From contig JAKAAZ010000148.1 in NCBI GenBank assembly GCA_021802085.1, forward strand, positions 1 through 9,160: a stretch of DNA of 9,160 nt. Direction: 5' to 3'. This document shows positions 1-9,062 of the stretch, in pieces; positions within the stretch are counted from its first letter, which is position 1, and each line of letters opens with the position of its first letter. This DNA comes from Acidobacteriota bacterium. Lineage in GTDB: Bacteria; Acidobacteriota; Terriglobia; Terriglobales; Acidobacteriaceae. A program made the translations under genes and the position numbers. The notes under the pieces were generated by a model. That model searched no databases and was not told the origin of the DNA. It saw only the letters and a program-made list of their open reading frames with translations.

Positions 1-1
1 C

Positions 2-349
2 GCCGTGGTCGCGGAAAATACGTCGCGCGAACCACATCGGCTCATCGCTTCCAGCATCGGCGTGGCCATTCCCTCGGACAAAAATATGTACGGCTATCTC
101 AGCGAGCACCACAGCTTTGGCGAAACCGAAGACCAGGCCGGCGACTACGCGGAAGAACTCGCTGCCGAAATGCTCGCTACCACGCTAAATATGGATTTCG
201 ACCCGGACAAAAGCTGGGACGAGAAAAAAGAGTTCTATCGCATCTCAAACCAGATCGTGCGCACCGCCAACATCACGCAGTCAGCCGTGGGCGATAAGCG
301 CGGCTTGTGGACAACCACCATTGCCGCTGCCATTTTGATCTTTGAATAA
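2..349 (+). CDS. pdaD: Pyruvoyl-dependent arginine decarboxylase, C-terminal part (5' end outside window)
   Basis: Decarboxylates L-arginine to agmatine, the first step of the agmatine route to putrescine. The reading frame is open through the left edge, so the 115 visible residues are the C-terminal (alpha-chain) part. Recognised from the block PHRLIASSIGVAIPSDKN, then GYLSEHHSFGETEDQAGDYA, and the ending GLWTTTIAAAILIFE. These line up with the SAAISVAIPKDKS, LIMEYEG and AFAAAALWYK regions of the Methanocaldococcus jannaschii enzyme as I remember it. The Glu in YLSEHH (codon 104-106) falls where that enzyme has its catalytic Glu109. The self-cleaving Ser-Ser pair that makes the pyruvoyl group would lie upstream of the window and cannot be checked. 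The GTG at position 5 is only an internal Val codon. Followed on the same strand by aguB and aguA, which supports the assignment. Family call is confident; the exact symbol less so. Confidence 0.87.
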   Translation, partial: AVVAENTSREPHRLIASSIGVAIPSDKNMYGYLSEHHSFGETEDQAGDYAEELAAEMLATTLNMDFDPDKSWDEKKEFYRISNQIVRTANITQSAVGDKRGLWTTTIAAAILIFE

Positions 350-391
350 CACAATCACGGCATTGCTCTTCATCTGCGAGACATCATGCCG

Positions 392-412
392 AGGGCAGGT
401 TCTTCCTGCCCT
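392..412 (+). repeat. Intercistronic hairpin between pdaD and aguB
   Basis: AGGGCAGG (392-399) pairs perfectly with CCTGCCCT (405-412) around a TTCTT loop. It is an 8-bp, GC-rich stem inside the 88-bp non-coding gap between the pdaD stop (349) and the aguB start (438). No T-run follows (the next bases are GCCCTGCGC), so it is not a canonical intrinsic terminator. An RNA-processing, stabilising or attenuating role between two operon genes is inference. The downstream arm is followed by a second partial copy of the CCTGCCCT motif. Confidence 0.55.
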
Positions 413-437
413 GCCCTGCGCTTCGAATACGACAGCC

Positions 438-1349
438 ATGCCAAATGCTCAAAATAATTTTCGCGTTGCCCTGGTACAGATGTCCTGCTCCCCGGACCCG
501 GACGCCAATCTCGACAAGGCCGCCGACCGCGTTCGCGAAGCGGCCCGCGCCGGCGCCCAGGTCGTATGCCTGCCGGAGCTGTTTCGCACGCAATATTTTT
601 GCCAGCGCGAAGATCACGCGCTCTTCGATCTCGCCGAATCCATCCCCGGCCCTTCCACCGAGAAGCTAGCCCGCATCGCACGGGAAGAGCATGTCGCCGT
701 CGTTGCTTCCCTCTTCGAGCGCCGCGCAGCCGGCATCTACCACAACACCGCCGCCGTGCTAGAGGACGATGGTGCGCTCGCCGGAACCTATCGCAAGATG
801 CATATCCCCGACGATCCTCTCTATTACGAGAAGTTTTATTTCACTCCCGGCGATTTAGGATTTCGCAATTTCCCGCTCCACGCCGGAAACATCGGCGTTC
901 TGGTCTGCTGGGATCAGTGGTATCCAGAGGGCGCGCGCATCACCGCGTTGCAAGGCGCGAATGTTCTTTTCTATCCGACCGCGATTGGATGGCATCCATC
1001 GGAGAAATCCGAATTTGGCGAGGCGCAGTACAGCGCCTGGCAGACCATCCAGCGTTCCCACGCCATTGCGAATGGAGTCTACGTCGCCGCCGTCAACCGC
1101 ATCGGCCACGAGCATGGCGATGTTCGCGGCGATCGTGCCGAAGGCGCCGGAATCGAATTCTGGGGCGGATCGTTTCTAGCCGATCCCTTCGGCCGCATCC
1201 TTGCCCAGGCCGCGCGCGACAAGGAAGAGATTCTTCTCGGCGAAATCGATCTTCATTTGATCGAGGAGACGCGTCGCCACTGGCCTTTTCTGCGCGACCG
1301 CCGCGTCGATGCCTACCAGCCCATCACGGAACGCCTCCTCGATGAGTAG
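438..1349 (+). CDS. aguB: N-carbamoylputrescine amidase (nitrilase superfamily)
   Basis: Hydrolyses N-carbamoylputrescine to putrescine, CO2 and ammonia in the cytoplasm, the last step from agmatine. The 303-residue protein is a single nitrilase (CN-hydrolase) domain starting at FRVALVQMSCSPDP. The Glu-Lys-Cys triad is visible as Glu47 (CLPELF), Lys120 (YRKMHIPDDP) and Cys157 (VLVCWDQWYPE). The segments MHIPDDPLYYEKFYFTPGD and CWDQWYPEGAR are typical of the AguB subgroup rather than of generic nitrilases. Length fits the family (about 290-300). The frame is open back to a TTG at 342, but those 32 extra residues lie outside the domain and overlap pdaD, so the ATG at 438 is preferred. No clear Shine-Dalgarno precedes it; the region just upstream holds the 392-412 hairpin. 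aguA follows after 17 bp, so the two are almost certainly co-transcribed. Confidence 0.93.
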   Translation: MPNAQNNFRVALVQMSCSPDPDANLDKAADRVREAARAGAQVVCLPELFRTQYFCQREDHALFDLAESIPGPSTEKLARIAREEHVAVVASLFERRAAGIYHNTAAVLEDDGALAGTYRKMHIPDDPLYYEKFYFTPGDLGFRNFPLHAGNIGVLVCWDQWYPEGARITALQGANVLFYPTAIGWHPSEKSEFGEAQYSAWQTIQRSHAIANGVYVAAVNRIGHEHGDVRGDRAEGAGIEFWGGSFLADPFGRILAQAARDKEEILLGEIDLHLIEETRRHWPFLRDRRVDAYQPITERLLDE

Positions 1350-1366
1350 GTGACGAATAGATCGCC

Positions 1367-2512
1367 ATGCGCAATCCTCCTGCTATCTTAGACATCAACA
1401 AAACCACTCCCCGCGCCCTCGGCCTGCACATGCCCGCCGAATGGGAGCCGCACGCCGCCACCTGGATTGCATGGCCGCATAATCCCGAGGACTGGCCAGG
1501 AAAATTTCAGCCCATCCCCTGGGTCTATGGCGAGATTGTGCGCCGGCTTGCCAGCGTCGAAACCGTTCACATTCTTGTCAACGACGCGGCAGCGGAGAAA
1601 CGCGCCCGCCATCTTCTCGGCCGCTGCGGCGCCGATCTGGCCCGCGTCGAATTTCATCGCTGGCCGACCGATCGTGTGTGGCTGCGCGACTCCGGCCCCA
1701 TCTTTCTAACTCCAGATGCAGGGAGCGTCTCCGCGCCGCCCCTTGCGCTCGCCAACTGGAAATTCAATGCGTGGGCCAAGTATGACAACTGGCATCACGA
1801 CGACAAAATTCCTGCGCGCGTCGCAAAACTTGTATCCCTGCCCGTGTGGACGCCCGAGATCACGCTGGCCAACGGTCAGCGCCATCGCGTCGTGCTCGAA
1901 GGCGGCAGCATCGACGTCAACGGAGCAGGCGCGTTGCTCACCACAGAAGAATGCCTGCTCAGCGAAGTACAGCAGCGCAATCCCGGCGCGTCTCGCAAGC
2001 AACTGGAACAATGCTTCCACGAGTACCTCGGCGTCGATCAAGTGATCTGGCTGAATCGTGGCATTGCAGGCGACGACACCCACGGCCATGTGGATGACAT
2101 TGCGCGATTCGTGGATCGAACCACGATCGTCGCAGCCGTCGAGACGAATCGCGACGATGAAAATCACGCACCGCTCCAGGAAAATTTAGAGCGCCTGCAC
2201 GCCGCCCGTACCCGCGACGGAAAACCCTACCGCATCGTGGAGGTGCCGGTTCCCTCTCCCGTTGTGTTTGAAAAACAGCGCCTGCCCGCCAGCTACGCGA
2301 ATTTCTACATCGCCAATCGCCTGGTGCTGGCGCCTACCTTCAACGACGCGAACGACCGTATCGCGCTGACCATCCTTGCAGAGCTATTTCCGCGCCATAC
2401 AATCGTCGGCATTCACAGCGGTGACTTCATCTGGGGCCTCGGCGCCATGCATTGCATGACCCAGCAGCAGCCGGCCGTTCGCAATGCAATCCGGCCTGAA
2501 TCGACCCGCTGA
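1367..2512 (+). CDS. aguA: Agmatine deiminase (agmatine iminohydrolase)
   Basis: Converts agmatine to N-carbamoylputrescine and ammonia, linking the products of pdaD and aguB. The 381-residue protein is a member of the PPAD/guanidino-group-modifying (pentein) superfamily. Visible signatures in order: MPAEWEPHAATWIAWPHNPEDWPGKF (22-47), WLRDSGP (Asp108), LEGGS (Glu178), DDTHGHVDDIARF (His241 and Asp243) and GLGAMHCMTQQQP with the catalytic Cys363. All expected catalytic positions are present, and the length is close to the plant and bacterial enzymes. ATG 1367 is chosen because it follows aguB by 17 bp and is preceded by AGGTGA (1348-1353), which overlaps the aguB stop; the 13-nt spacing is slightly long. 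An ATG at 1430 (Met22) is the fallback start, since the first 21 residues are not conserved in my memory of the family. It ends in a convergent arrangement with the Nudix gene. Confidence 0.95.
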   Translation: MRNPPAILDINKTTPRALGLHMPAEWEPHAATWIAWPHNPEDWPGKFQPIPWVYGEIVRRLASVETVHILVNDAAAEKRARHLLGRCGADLARVEFHRWPTDRVWLRDSGPIFLTPDAGSVSAPPLALANWKFNAWAKYDNWHHDDKIPARVAKLVSLPVWTPEITLANGQRHRVVLEGGSIDVNGAGALLTTEECLLSEVQQRNPGASRKQLEQCFHEYLGVDQVIWLNRGIAGDDTHGHVDDIARFVDRTTIVAAVETNRDDENHAPLQENLERLHAARTRDGKPYRIVEVPVPSPVVFEKQRLPASYANFYIANRLVLAPTFNDANDRIALTILAELFPRHTIVGIHSGDFIWGLGAMHCMTQQQPAVRNAIRPESTR

Positions 2513-2529
2513 AGAAGGTGCGATGTCCT

Positions 2530-2573
2530 GGGTGCCTCATGTCTCGATTCTGAGACCTGGGATTCTCCAATCC
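2530..2573. repeat. Compound palindrome between convergent genes, possible dispersed repeat or terminator
   Basis: Starts with GGGTGCC (2530-2536). A hairpin follows: CTCATGTCTC (2536-2545) pairs with GAGACCTGGG (2552-2561), including one mismatch and one G-T pair, around GATTCT. A second stem, GGATT (2560-2564) with AATCC (2569-2573) around CTCC, overlaps it by two bases, so the two structures compete. It fills almost the whole gap between aguA and the convergent Nudix gene. No T-run is present on either strand, so Rho-independent termination is doubtful. The GGGTGCC-hairpin-GGGATT layout resembles dispersed palindromes I associate with acidobacterial genomes; this is from memory. Confidence 0.5.
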
Positions 2574-3065
2574 TCACCGACGAAATCGCTCAATTAGCCC
2601 GCTCTTCTGTGCCTCGCTCCATCCCGCATCGATCACATCCAGCGTCCGCTGCCTAAGCGGAAACTCCTTTGAACCCCGCAGGCCTTCGACTGGCGCCCAC
2701 CGTGCTTCAGACACGTCGGTTGCCGCGTGCAACACAGCCTCAGCGCCCACGCCATCGCCCGGATCCACGCCGCACAGAAAATCCACCAGCACATAATGAA
2801 ACCGAATTCGCCCGTCCAAATCGCGTTCAATATGGTCCAACGCTTTCAGCACCTGGGTCGGCGCAACCGTCAGCCCCGTTTCTTCGGCAACCTCGCGGAC
2901 AATCGCATCCTCCAGCGTTTCACCCAGCTCCACCGCGCCGCCGGGCAGCGACCATTCCCCTGCCAGTGGCGCTTGCGCGCGGCGAACCAACAGCACCGAG
3001 TTTCCCAGCAGCACAACTGCACCCACCCCAACGATCGGCGACAATGGGTATTCTCTTTGGCTCAC
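2574..3065 (-). CDS. Nudix hydrolase (ADP-ribose pyrophosphatase/MutT-like)
   Basis: Hydrolyses a nucleoside diphosphate linked to another moiety; the actual substrate cannot be read from sequence. The 163-residue protein has a perfect Nudix box at 43-65: Gly43, Glu49, Arg57-Glu58, Glu61-Glu62 and Gly64 fit GX5EX7REUXEEXGU and provide the metal-binding glutamates. The box is preceded by the usual strand GVGAVVLLGNSVLLVRR and GEWSLPGG, and followed by FHYVLVDFLC. Overall it looks most like the ADP-ribose pyrophosphatase-type group (COG1051) rather than a strict 8-oxo-dGTPase, but that is a style judgement. The GTG start is supported by AGAAGGAG nine bases upstream. It lies 98 bp downstream of the nitroreductase on the same strand and may share its transcript. 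Both could serve general detoxification or house-cleaning, which is inference. Confidence 0.9.
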   Translation of the reverse strand: MSQREYPLSPIVGVGAVVLLGNSVLLVRRAQAPLAGEWSLPGGAVELGETLEDAIVREVAEETGLTVAPTQVLKALDHIERDLDGRIRFHYVLVDFLCGVDPGDGVGAEAVLHAATDVSEARWAPVEGLRGSKEFPLRQRTLDVIDAGWSEAQKSGLIERFRR

Positions 3066-3074
3066 CAGGTTTGG

Positions 3075-3082
3075 CTCCTTCT
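3075..3082 (-). promoter_or_regulatory. Ribosome binding site fixing the Nudix GTG start
   Basis: Read on the minus strand, AGAAGGAG lies nine bases before GTG at 3065-3063. It is a near-ideal Shine-Dalgarno and is the main reason for accepting a GTG start here. Confidence 0.75.
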
Positions 3083-3163
3083 GTTTCTCTCGGTATCCTC
3101 GCGCTGCAATGGAAAAGGCGCAGCCCTCGCCGCGCCTCGATCCCTCCTAGTCCCAGCACGCGC

Positions 3164-3811
3164 TCACAGTCGCAGCGGCTTGCCGTACTCCTCTGCAAAT
3201 ACCGTCCGAGTCCTATCGAAGCGGCCGCCGTAATGCTTGTCCGGACCCTGCAGATGGCCAATCCCCAGCAGCGCGACCACATGATAGCTGAGCGGAAGTT
3301 TCAATACCTCCCGAACTTTCTCTTCCTCGAAACCTTCCATGGGCGCGGTATCGTAGCCCAGCGCCTCGGCCATCAGCATCATGTGCGTCAAGGCGATCAT
3401 CACATGACGATTCAGCCACATCGGCATATTCGGGTGGTTCGAAAGATAATTTGGAATGTTCTCTTTCGCCTGCTCGGCATAGCTTTCCGACATGCCGCCT
3501 TCCCGGCCCAGCCGCAGCATCTCTTCCAGATCGCCATTGCGCCAGCCATCCGCGTCGCCGCACGCCACAATCATTGCCGAAGCCTCTTCGACCTTGGCCT
3601 GGTTGAAACTTGCTCCGCGCAGACGCTTTTTCTGCTCCGGATTGCGGACCACAATAAAACGCCAGGGCTGCATGTTGTACCCGCTCGGCGCATGCAGCCC
3701 CGCACTCAAAATTTGCTTCAGGTCTTTCTCCGGGACTGGCGCACCATCGAAGCTGGGCGTGGCACGGCGATTGCGTATTATTTCGGAAAGTGGCTTTTCG
3801 GTCGAACTCAT
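3164..3811 (-). CDS. Nitroreductase-family FMN-dependent oxidoreductase
   Basis: A 215-residue single-domain member of the nitroreductase fold, which binds FMN as a dimer and reduces substrates with NAD(P)H. The native substrate is not predictable. Seen in order: the N-terminal RNRRATPSFDG (13-23), whose arginines normally bind FMN phosphate; APSGYNMQPWRFIVV (41-55), the classic FMN-contact segment; MMLMAEALGYDTAPMEGF (144-161); and the C-terminal GGRFDRTRTVF (195-205). Length and motif order are normal, with no sign of truncation. ATG 3811 has a GAGG motif about 11 bases upstream on the minus strand. It diverges from the STN-domain gene across a 119-bp gap and leads into the Nudix gene. Similarity to NfsB-type or putative malonic semialdehyde reductase (RutE-like) members cannot be resolved by eye. 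Confidence 0.9.
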   Translation of the reverse strand: MSSTEKPLSEIIRNRRATPSFDGAPVPEKDLKQILSAGLHAPSGYNMQPWRFIVVRNPEQKKRLRGASFNQAKVEEASAMIVACGDADGWRNGDLEEMLRLGREGGMSESYAEQAKENIPNYLSNHPNMPMWLNRHVMIALTHMMLMAEALGYDTAPMEGFEEEKVREVLKLPLSYHVVALLGIGHLQGPDKHYGGRFDRTRTVFAEEYGKPLRL

Positions 3812-3930
3812 TCCGTGTTTTTCCTCAATGAATCTGTGATTGCCATCTGCCTGCTCGGGATTCCATCAGGTAGACGGTGAAAACATCGCCACATGCCGAC
3901 TCGGGTAAACATTGTTAGTCTAGTACAGAA
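3812..3930. promoter_or_regulatory. Divergent intergenic region, presumed promoters both ways
   Basis: This 119-bp gap separates the divergent nitroreductase and STN-domain genes, so by position it must hold at least two promoters. I see a weak GAGG ribosome binding site for the nitroreductase. No convincing sigma-70 hexamer pair is visible in either direction. The bases just before the STN gene (TTAGTCTAGTACAGAA) contain no Shine-Dalgarno, so that gene may be translated from a poor site or from a very short leader. Confidence 0.35.
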
Positions 3931-4761
3931 ATGCTTTTTGACCCCTACACCCGCCCAGGGATACTGAGAGAATTGGATGCCGAATCTGCCGGACCGCGCT
4001 GGCCTCGCGTAGCTTGTTCTCCAGTTTCGGCTTCCGCATCCCTTGCACGCCGTTGGATTCTCGCTCTGAGCGGCTTGCTTCTTTTGCCCGCGGCATTCAC
4101 CCTCAGAGCACAGACGCCGGCAGCCGGCAGGGATGCAAGTGCCCCCGTTGCAAGCCAGGCAACGGCCACCCCTGGTGCCAAATCTTCTCCTTCCGGCAGC
4201 GGGAAATCTGCAAACCGGAAGACACAGCCCGAGGTTCATCACTCGACCCGCCATGCTCATCATGCCAAAACGAACGCGCCCGTCGAGACGCCAGTGCCAG
4301 CAGTGCCGCCACCACCCGTTCCACCTGCGAACCAACCCGCCTCGCCGGCGACAGTTGAGTTCCATCAAGGTATGTTGAGCATTCAGGCAAGGAATTCCAG
4401 CCTCATCGACACCCTCAATCTAGTTTCCAGAGACACCGGGCTCGTCGTCGAAGGGCTGGGCAGAGATCAACGCATCTACGGACAATATGGACCCGGCACT
4501 CTGGCCAGCACCCTGACAGCCTTGCTGGACGGCTCTGGATATAACTTTGTCATCATCGGCGGCGAGGGCGGACAATCCCCAAGACTTGTGCTGACCACCG
4601 GCAATGCCGCCGCTGCGCCGAATACGCCAGTTGCCGCAGGCAGCGGGCCGATTGCCTCAACCGCCAGCGACGAATCGGCGCCAGCCGACCCTACCCAGCC
4701 GGTTCAGCCCAAAACGCCGCAAGAGATCTTCAACGAGTTGCGGAAAATGCACCCGCAGTGA
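3931..4761 (+). CDS. Secreted Pro/His-rich protein with an STN-like (secretin/TonB short N-terminal) domain
   Basis: Not a gene I can name. The 276-residue product has an unusually long polar N-terminus (1-40). A signal-type segment follows, with Arg40-Arg41, a hydrophobic core WILALSGLLLLPAAF (42-56), and possible cleavage after LRA (58-60). Next come a low-complexity Ala/Ser/Pro stretch, a His cluster HHSTRHAHH (103-111) and a proline-rich linker PVPAVPPPPVPPA (121-133). Residues 141-210 (VEFHQGMLSIQARNSSLIDTL..., TGLVVEG, YGPGTLASTLTALLDGSGYNFVIIG) have the beta-alpha-beta pattern of STN domains. The C-terminus is again low-complexity and ends in a short possible helix (EIFNELRKMH). No secretin barrel or TonB plug follows, so the domain stands alone. 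Probable location is periplasm or outer-membrane complex; partner unknown. ATG 3931 lacks a clear ribosome binding site, but no alternative ATG or GTG lies before the signal segment, only a TTG at 3970. Confidence 0.75.
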   Translation: MLFDPYTRPGILRELDAESAGPRWPRVACSPVSASASLARRWILALSGLLLLPAAFTLRAQTPAAGRDASAPVASQATATPGAKSSPSGSGKSANRKTQPEVHHSTRHAHHAKTNAPVETPVPAVPPPPVPPANQPASPATVEFHQGMLSIQARNSSLIDTLNLVSRDTGLVVEGLGRDQRIYGQYGPGTLASTLTALLDGSGYNFVIIGGEGGQSPRLVLTTGNAAAAPNTPVAAGSGPIASTASDESAPADPTQPVQPKTPQEIFNELRKMHPQ

Positions 4762-4907
4762 TCCATGTGATCGGAGAGAATTGCTTGAAATTTTCAGGAT
4801 CGCGCGCATTGTGACAGCAATTTCTGCACGCGGAAATTTCGTGGCCGCTGGATTGCAGGATTCAGTCTAGAAAATATTTATGGATTCGCAATTTTTGTCT
4901 GCATCTG
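4762..4907. other. Intergenic region between convergent genes
   Basis: These 146 bp lie between the STN-domain gene and the convergent small membrane-protein gene. The middle is AT-rich (AAAATATTTAT at 4871-4881), unlike the flanks. ATTGC (4853-4857) could pair with the GCAAT that precedes a short T-run near 4890, which would make a weak terminator with a loop of about 30 nt. I see no strong hairpin and no open frame that looks coding. Confidence 0.3.
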
Positions 4908-5036
4908 CTACGGAGCTGGCTTCTGCGCGCGAACATGCATCCGAGCGAGTGCAAATAGCGCGGTACATAGCCCATGAGCCAGTGCAACACCCATGGCAAC
5001 CGAGGCGAGAATGATCGACACCATCAACAACATCAT
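4908..5036 (-). CDS. Small single-pass membrane protein, 42 residues
   Basis: Function unknown. The product starts MMLLMVSIILASVAMGVALA, continues HGLCTALFALARMH and ends in VRAQKPAP. This is one long hydrophobic stretch of about 30 residues with a short basic tail, as expected of a small inner-membrane protein. The evidence that it is real is the ribosome binding site: GGAGG sits nine bases before the ATG at 5036. The frame is open further upstream to a GTG at 5117 (69 residues), but the extra part (rich in His, Trp and Pro) is unlike a normal N-terminus and the GGAGG then falls inside the gene. I have a vague memory of similar short hydrophobic proteins in acidobacterial genomes, which I could not check. 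It diverges from uvrA across 240 bp. Confidence 0.55.
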   Translation of the reverse strand: MMLLMVSIILASVAMGVALAHGLCTALFALARMHVRAQKPAP

Positions 5037-5045
5037 GTGAGCTTT

Positions 5046-5050
5046 CCTCC
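5046..5050 (-). promoter_or_regulatory. Shine-Dalgarno GGAGG of the small membrane protein
   Basis: Minus-strand GGAGG followed by AAAGCTCAC and then ATG. It is the strongest ribosome binding site in the window and selects the 42-residue form over the 69-residue one. Confidence 0.6.
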
Positions 5051-5276
5051 AGTGCAAATGCTTCCAGTGCGGTACGACAGGACTCGACCAGTTTTCATGG
5101 AAAAAATGGGTATCCACGCTCCTAGTCCTTCATTCAACCGAATTCTCGCGTTCCACGCCAGTGTGTTTCGCATCCATTCTGTTGCTTGGGAAGATTCCTC
5201 CAGGCTCAAGTTCTTTCTCGAATAAGGCCCTGAACCATGCGGCGGAAAGGCCGCGCGAAGTTTGTTGCCGGTAACC
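5051..5276. promoter_or_regulatory. Divergent intergenic region and uvrA leader with a small GC hairpin
   Basis: By position this region holds the promoters of uvrA (+) and of the small membrane-protein gene (-). No confident -35/-10 pair is seen. GCGGC (5239-5243) pairs with GCCGC (5250-5254) around GGAAAG, a compact hairpin ending 22 bases before the uvrA ATG, with a purine-rich loop. I looked for known LexA-type boxes (CTGT-N8-ACAG, GAAC-N4-GTTC) and found none, so SOS control of uvrA is not supported by sequence. Confidence 0.35.
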
Positions 5277-8183
<2,907 letters not shown>

Positions 8184-8234
8184 ACACTTGGAAATCGACG
8201 CCCCCAGAACAGCAGGTTGCAGAACTCCCAGACT

Positions 8235-9053
8235 ATGAATTGGAACGCCTATCCCGTGCCGGAAATCGTACCCCCACTCGCCGATGAGCCAGCCCCGCAA
8301 GCCTCACCGCAACGGGACGAAACCCCAACTGTCCTTGAAATGGTGGCATTTTTCACGCTGGCTGGAATTCTCATCATGGCCATTCAGGCCATCGGCGCCG
8401 GCGTCGTTTTGCATTGGCACTTATTCGGCAGAATCGGCCTCAGGAACTTGGTGTACCAGCCAAGATTCACTATTCCCATGATGGTCGTTTCCTACGGCGC
8501 GGTGCTGCTGGCCGCCGCTGCCCTCTATCGCCGTGTATGGCCGGACGGCTTTCTGGCCGGTATCCACTGGAATTTTCCTCAAGCGCGGCGCTATAGAATC
8601 TGGTTGCCTCTTCTTGGCATCGGCCTTGGATTTGCCATCCAGCTGGTGTCGAATTATTTGCCCGTTCCGAAAGAACTGCCCGTGGACGCCTTCTTCCAGA
8701 ACGCTCTGGATGCATGGCTGGTGGCGCTGTTCGGCATCTTCATCGCGCCTATCGCCGAGGAAATTGCCTTTCGCGGATTTCTCTATCCCTCCTTGCGCCC
8801 GTGGACTGGCCGTATTCTTGCCGCAATTCTGACCAGCATTCCCTTTGCCCTGTTGCACGCCCAGCAGGTCGGCCATGCCTGGGGTCCGCTCACCATGGTA
8901 TTTCTCGTCAGCCTCGTTCTGGTCGGTGTGCGCGAACGCACTGGCTCCGTCGCCGCATCCGCCCTGGTGCATGCCTGCTATAACCTGTCCATTTTTGCTG
9001 TGATCTTCTTCGCCAGCGGTGGCTTCCTGCATCTGGAGCGCCTGAAAGATTAA
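8235..9053 (+). CDS. CPBP-family (CAAX protease/Abi) intramembrane metalloprotease
   Basis: Integral membrane protein of 272 residues in the Rce1-like CPBP family, whose members are membrane-embedded metal-dependent endopeptidases; substrate unknown. A polar Pro-rich N-terminus (1-32) is followed by about six or seven hydrophobic segments, near 33-59, 80-97, 122-139, 161-175, 192-206, 217-232 and 245-262. All three family motifs are present: EExxxR as Glu175-Glu176-Ile-Ala-Phe-Arg180, FxxxH as Phe204 to His208, and HxxxN as His246 to Asn250. The catalytic set is therefore intact. The ATG at 8235 is chosen; a TTG at 8217 would add six residues and has no better ribosome binding site. It begins 51 bp after uvrA on the same strand and may be read from the uvrA transcript, though no functional link is known to me. 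Confidence 0.88.
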   Translation: MNWNAYPVPEIVPPLADEPAPQASPQRDETPTVLEMVAFFTLAGILIMAIQAIGAGVVLHWHLFGRIGLRNLVYQPRFTIPMMVVSYGAVLLAAAALYRRVWPDGFLAGIHWNFPQARRYRIWLPLLGIGLGFAIQLVSNYLPVPKELPVDAFFQNALDAWLVALFGIFIAPIAEEIAFRGFLYPSLRPWTGRILAAILTSIPFALLHAQQVGHAWGPLTMVFLVSLVLVGVRERTGSVAASALVHACYNLSIFAVIFFASGGFLHLERLKD

Positions 9054-9062
9054 CCATAGGTT

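Noticed and set aside
342..437. N-terminal extension of aguB from TTG 342
   Set aside because: It would overlap pdaD, would translate through the hairpin and adds 32 residues outside the nitrilase domain.
566..1345. 259-codon Arg/Pro/Ser-rich frame overlapping aguB in another frame
   Set aside because: Composition is typical of an out-of-frame shadow, and aguB has an intact catalytic triad in its own frame.
3144..3153. 10-mer CTCCTAGTCC, also at 5119-5128, in each case about 80 bp upstream of a minus-strand start
   Set aside because: Dozens of 10-base matches are expected by chance in 9 kb, and no promoter-like spacing accompanies either copy.
2669..3880. 403-codon open frame on the + strand, opposite the nitroreductase and Nudix genes
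   Set aside because: The protein is rich in Arg, Pro, His and Gln with no domain pattern. It lies antisense to two genes with clear family motifs and is explained by GC-rich codon bias.
5037..5117. Longer 69-residue form of the small membrane protein from GTG 5117
   Set aside because: The ideal GGAGG spacing belongs to the ATG at 5036, and the extra residues are unlike a membrane-protein leader. An AAGGA eight bases before the GTG means it cannot be wholly excluded.
5051..5276. Possible SOS (LexA) box upstream of uvrA
   Set aside because: No match to the E. coli-type or Bacillus-type box was found; the GTTC-like words present lack a proper partner.
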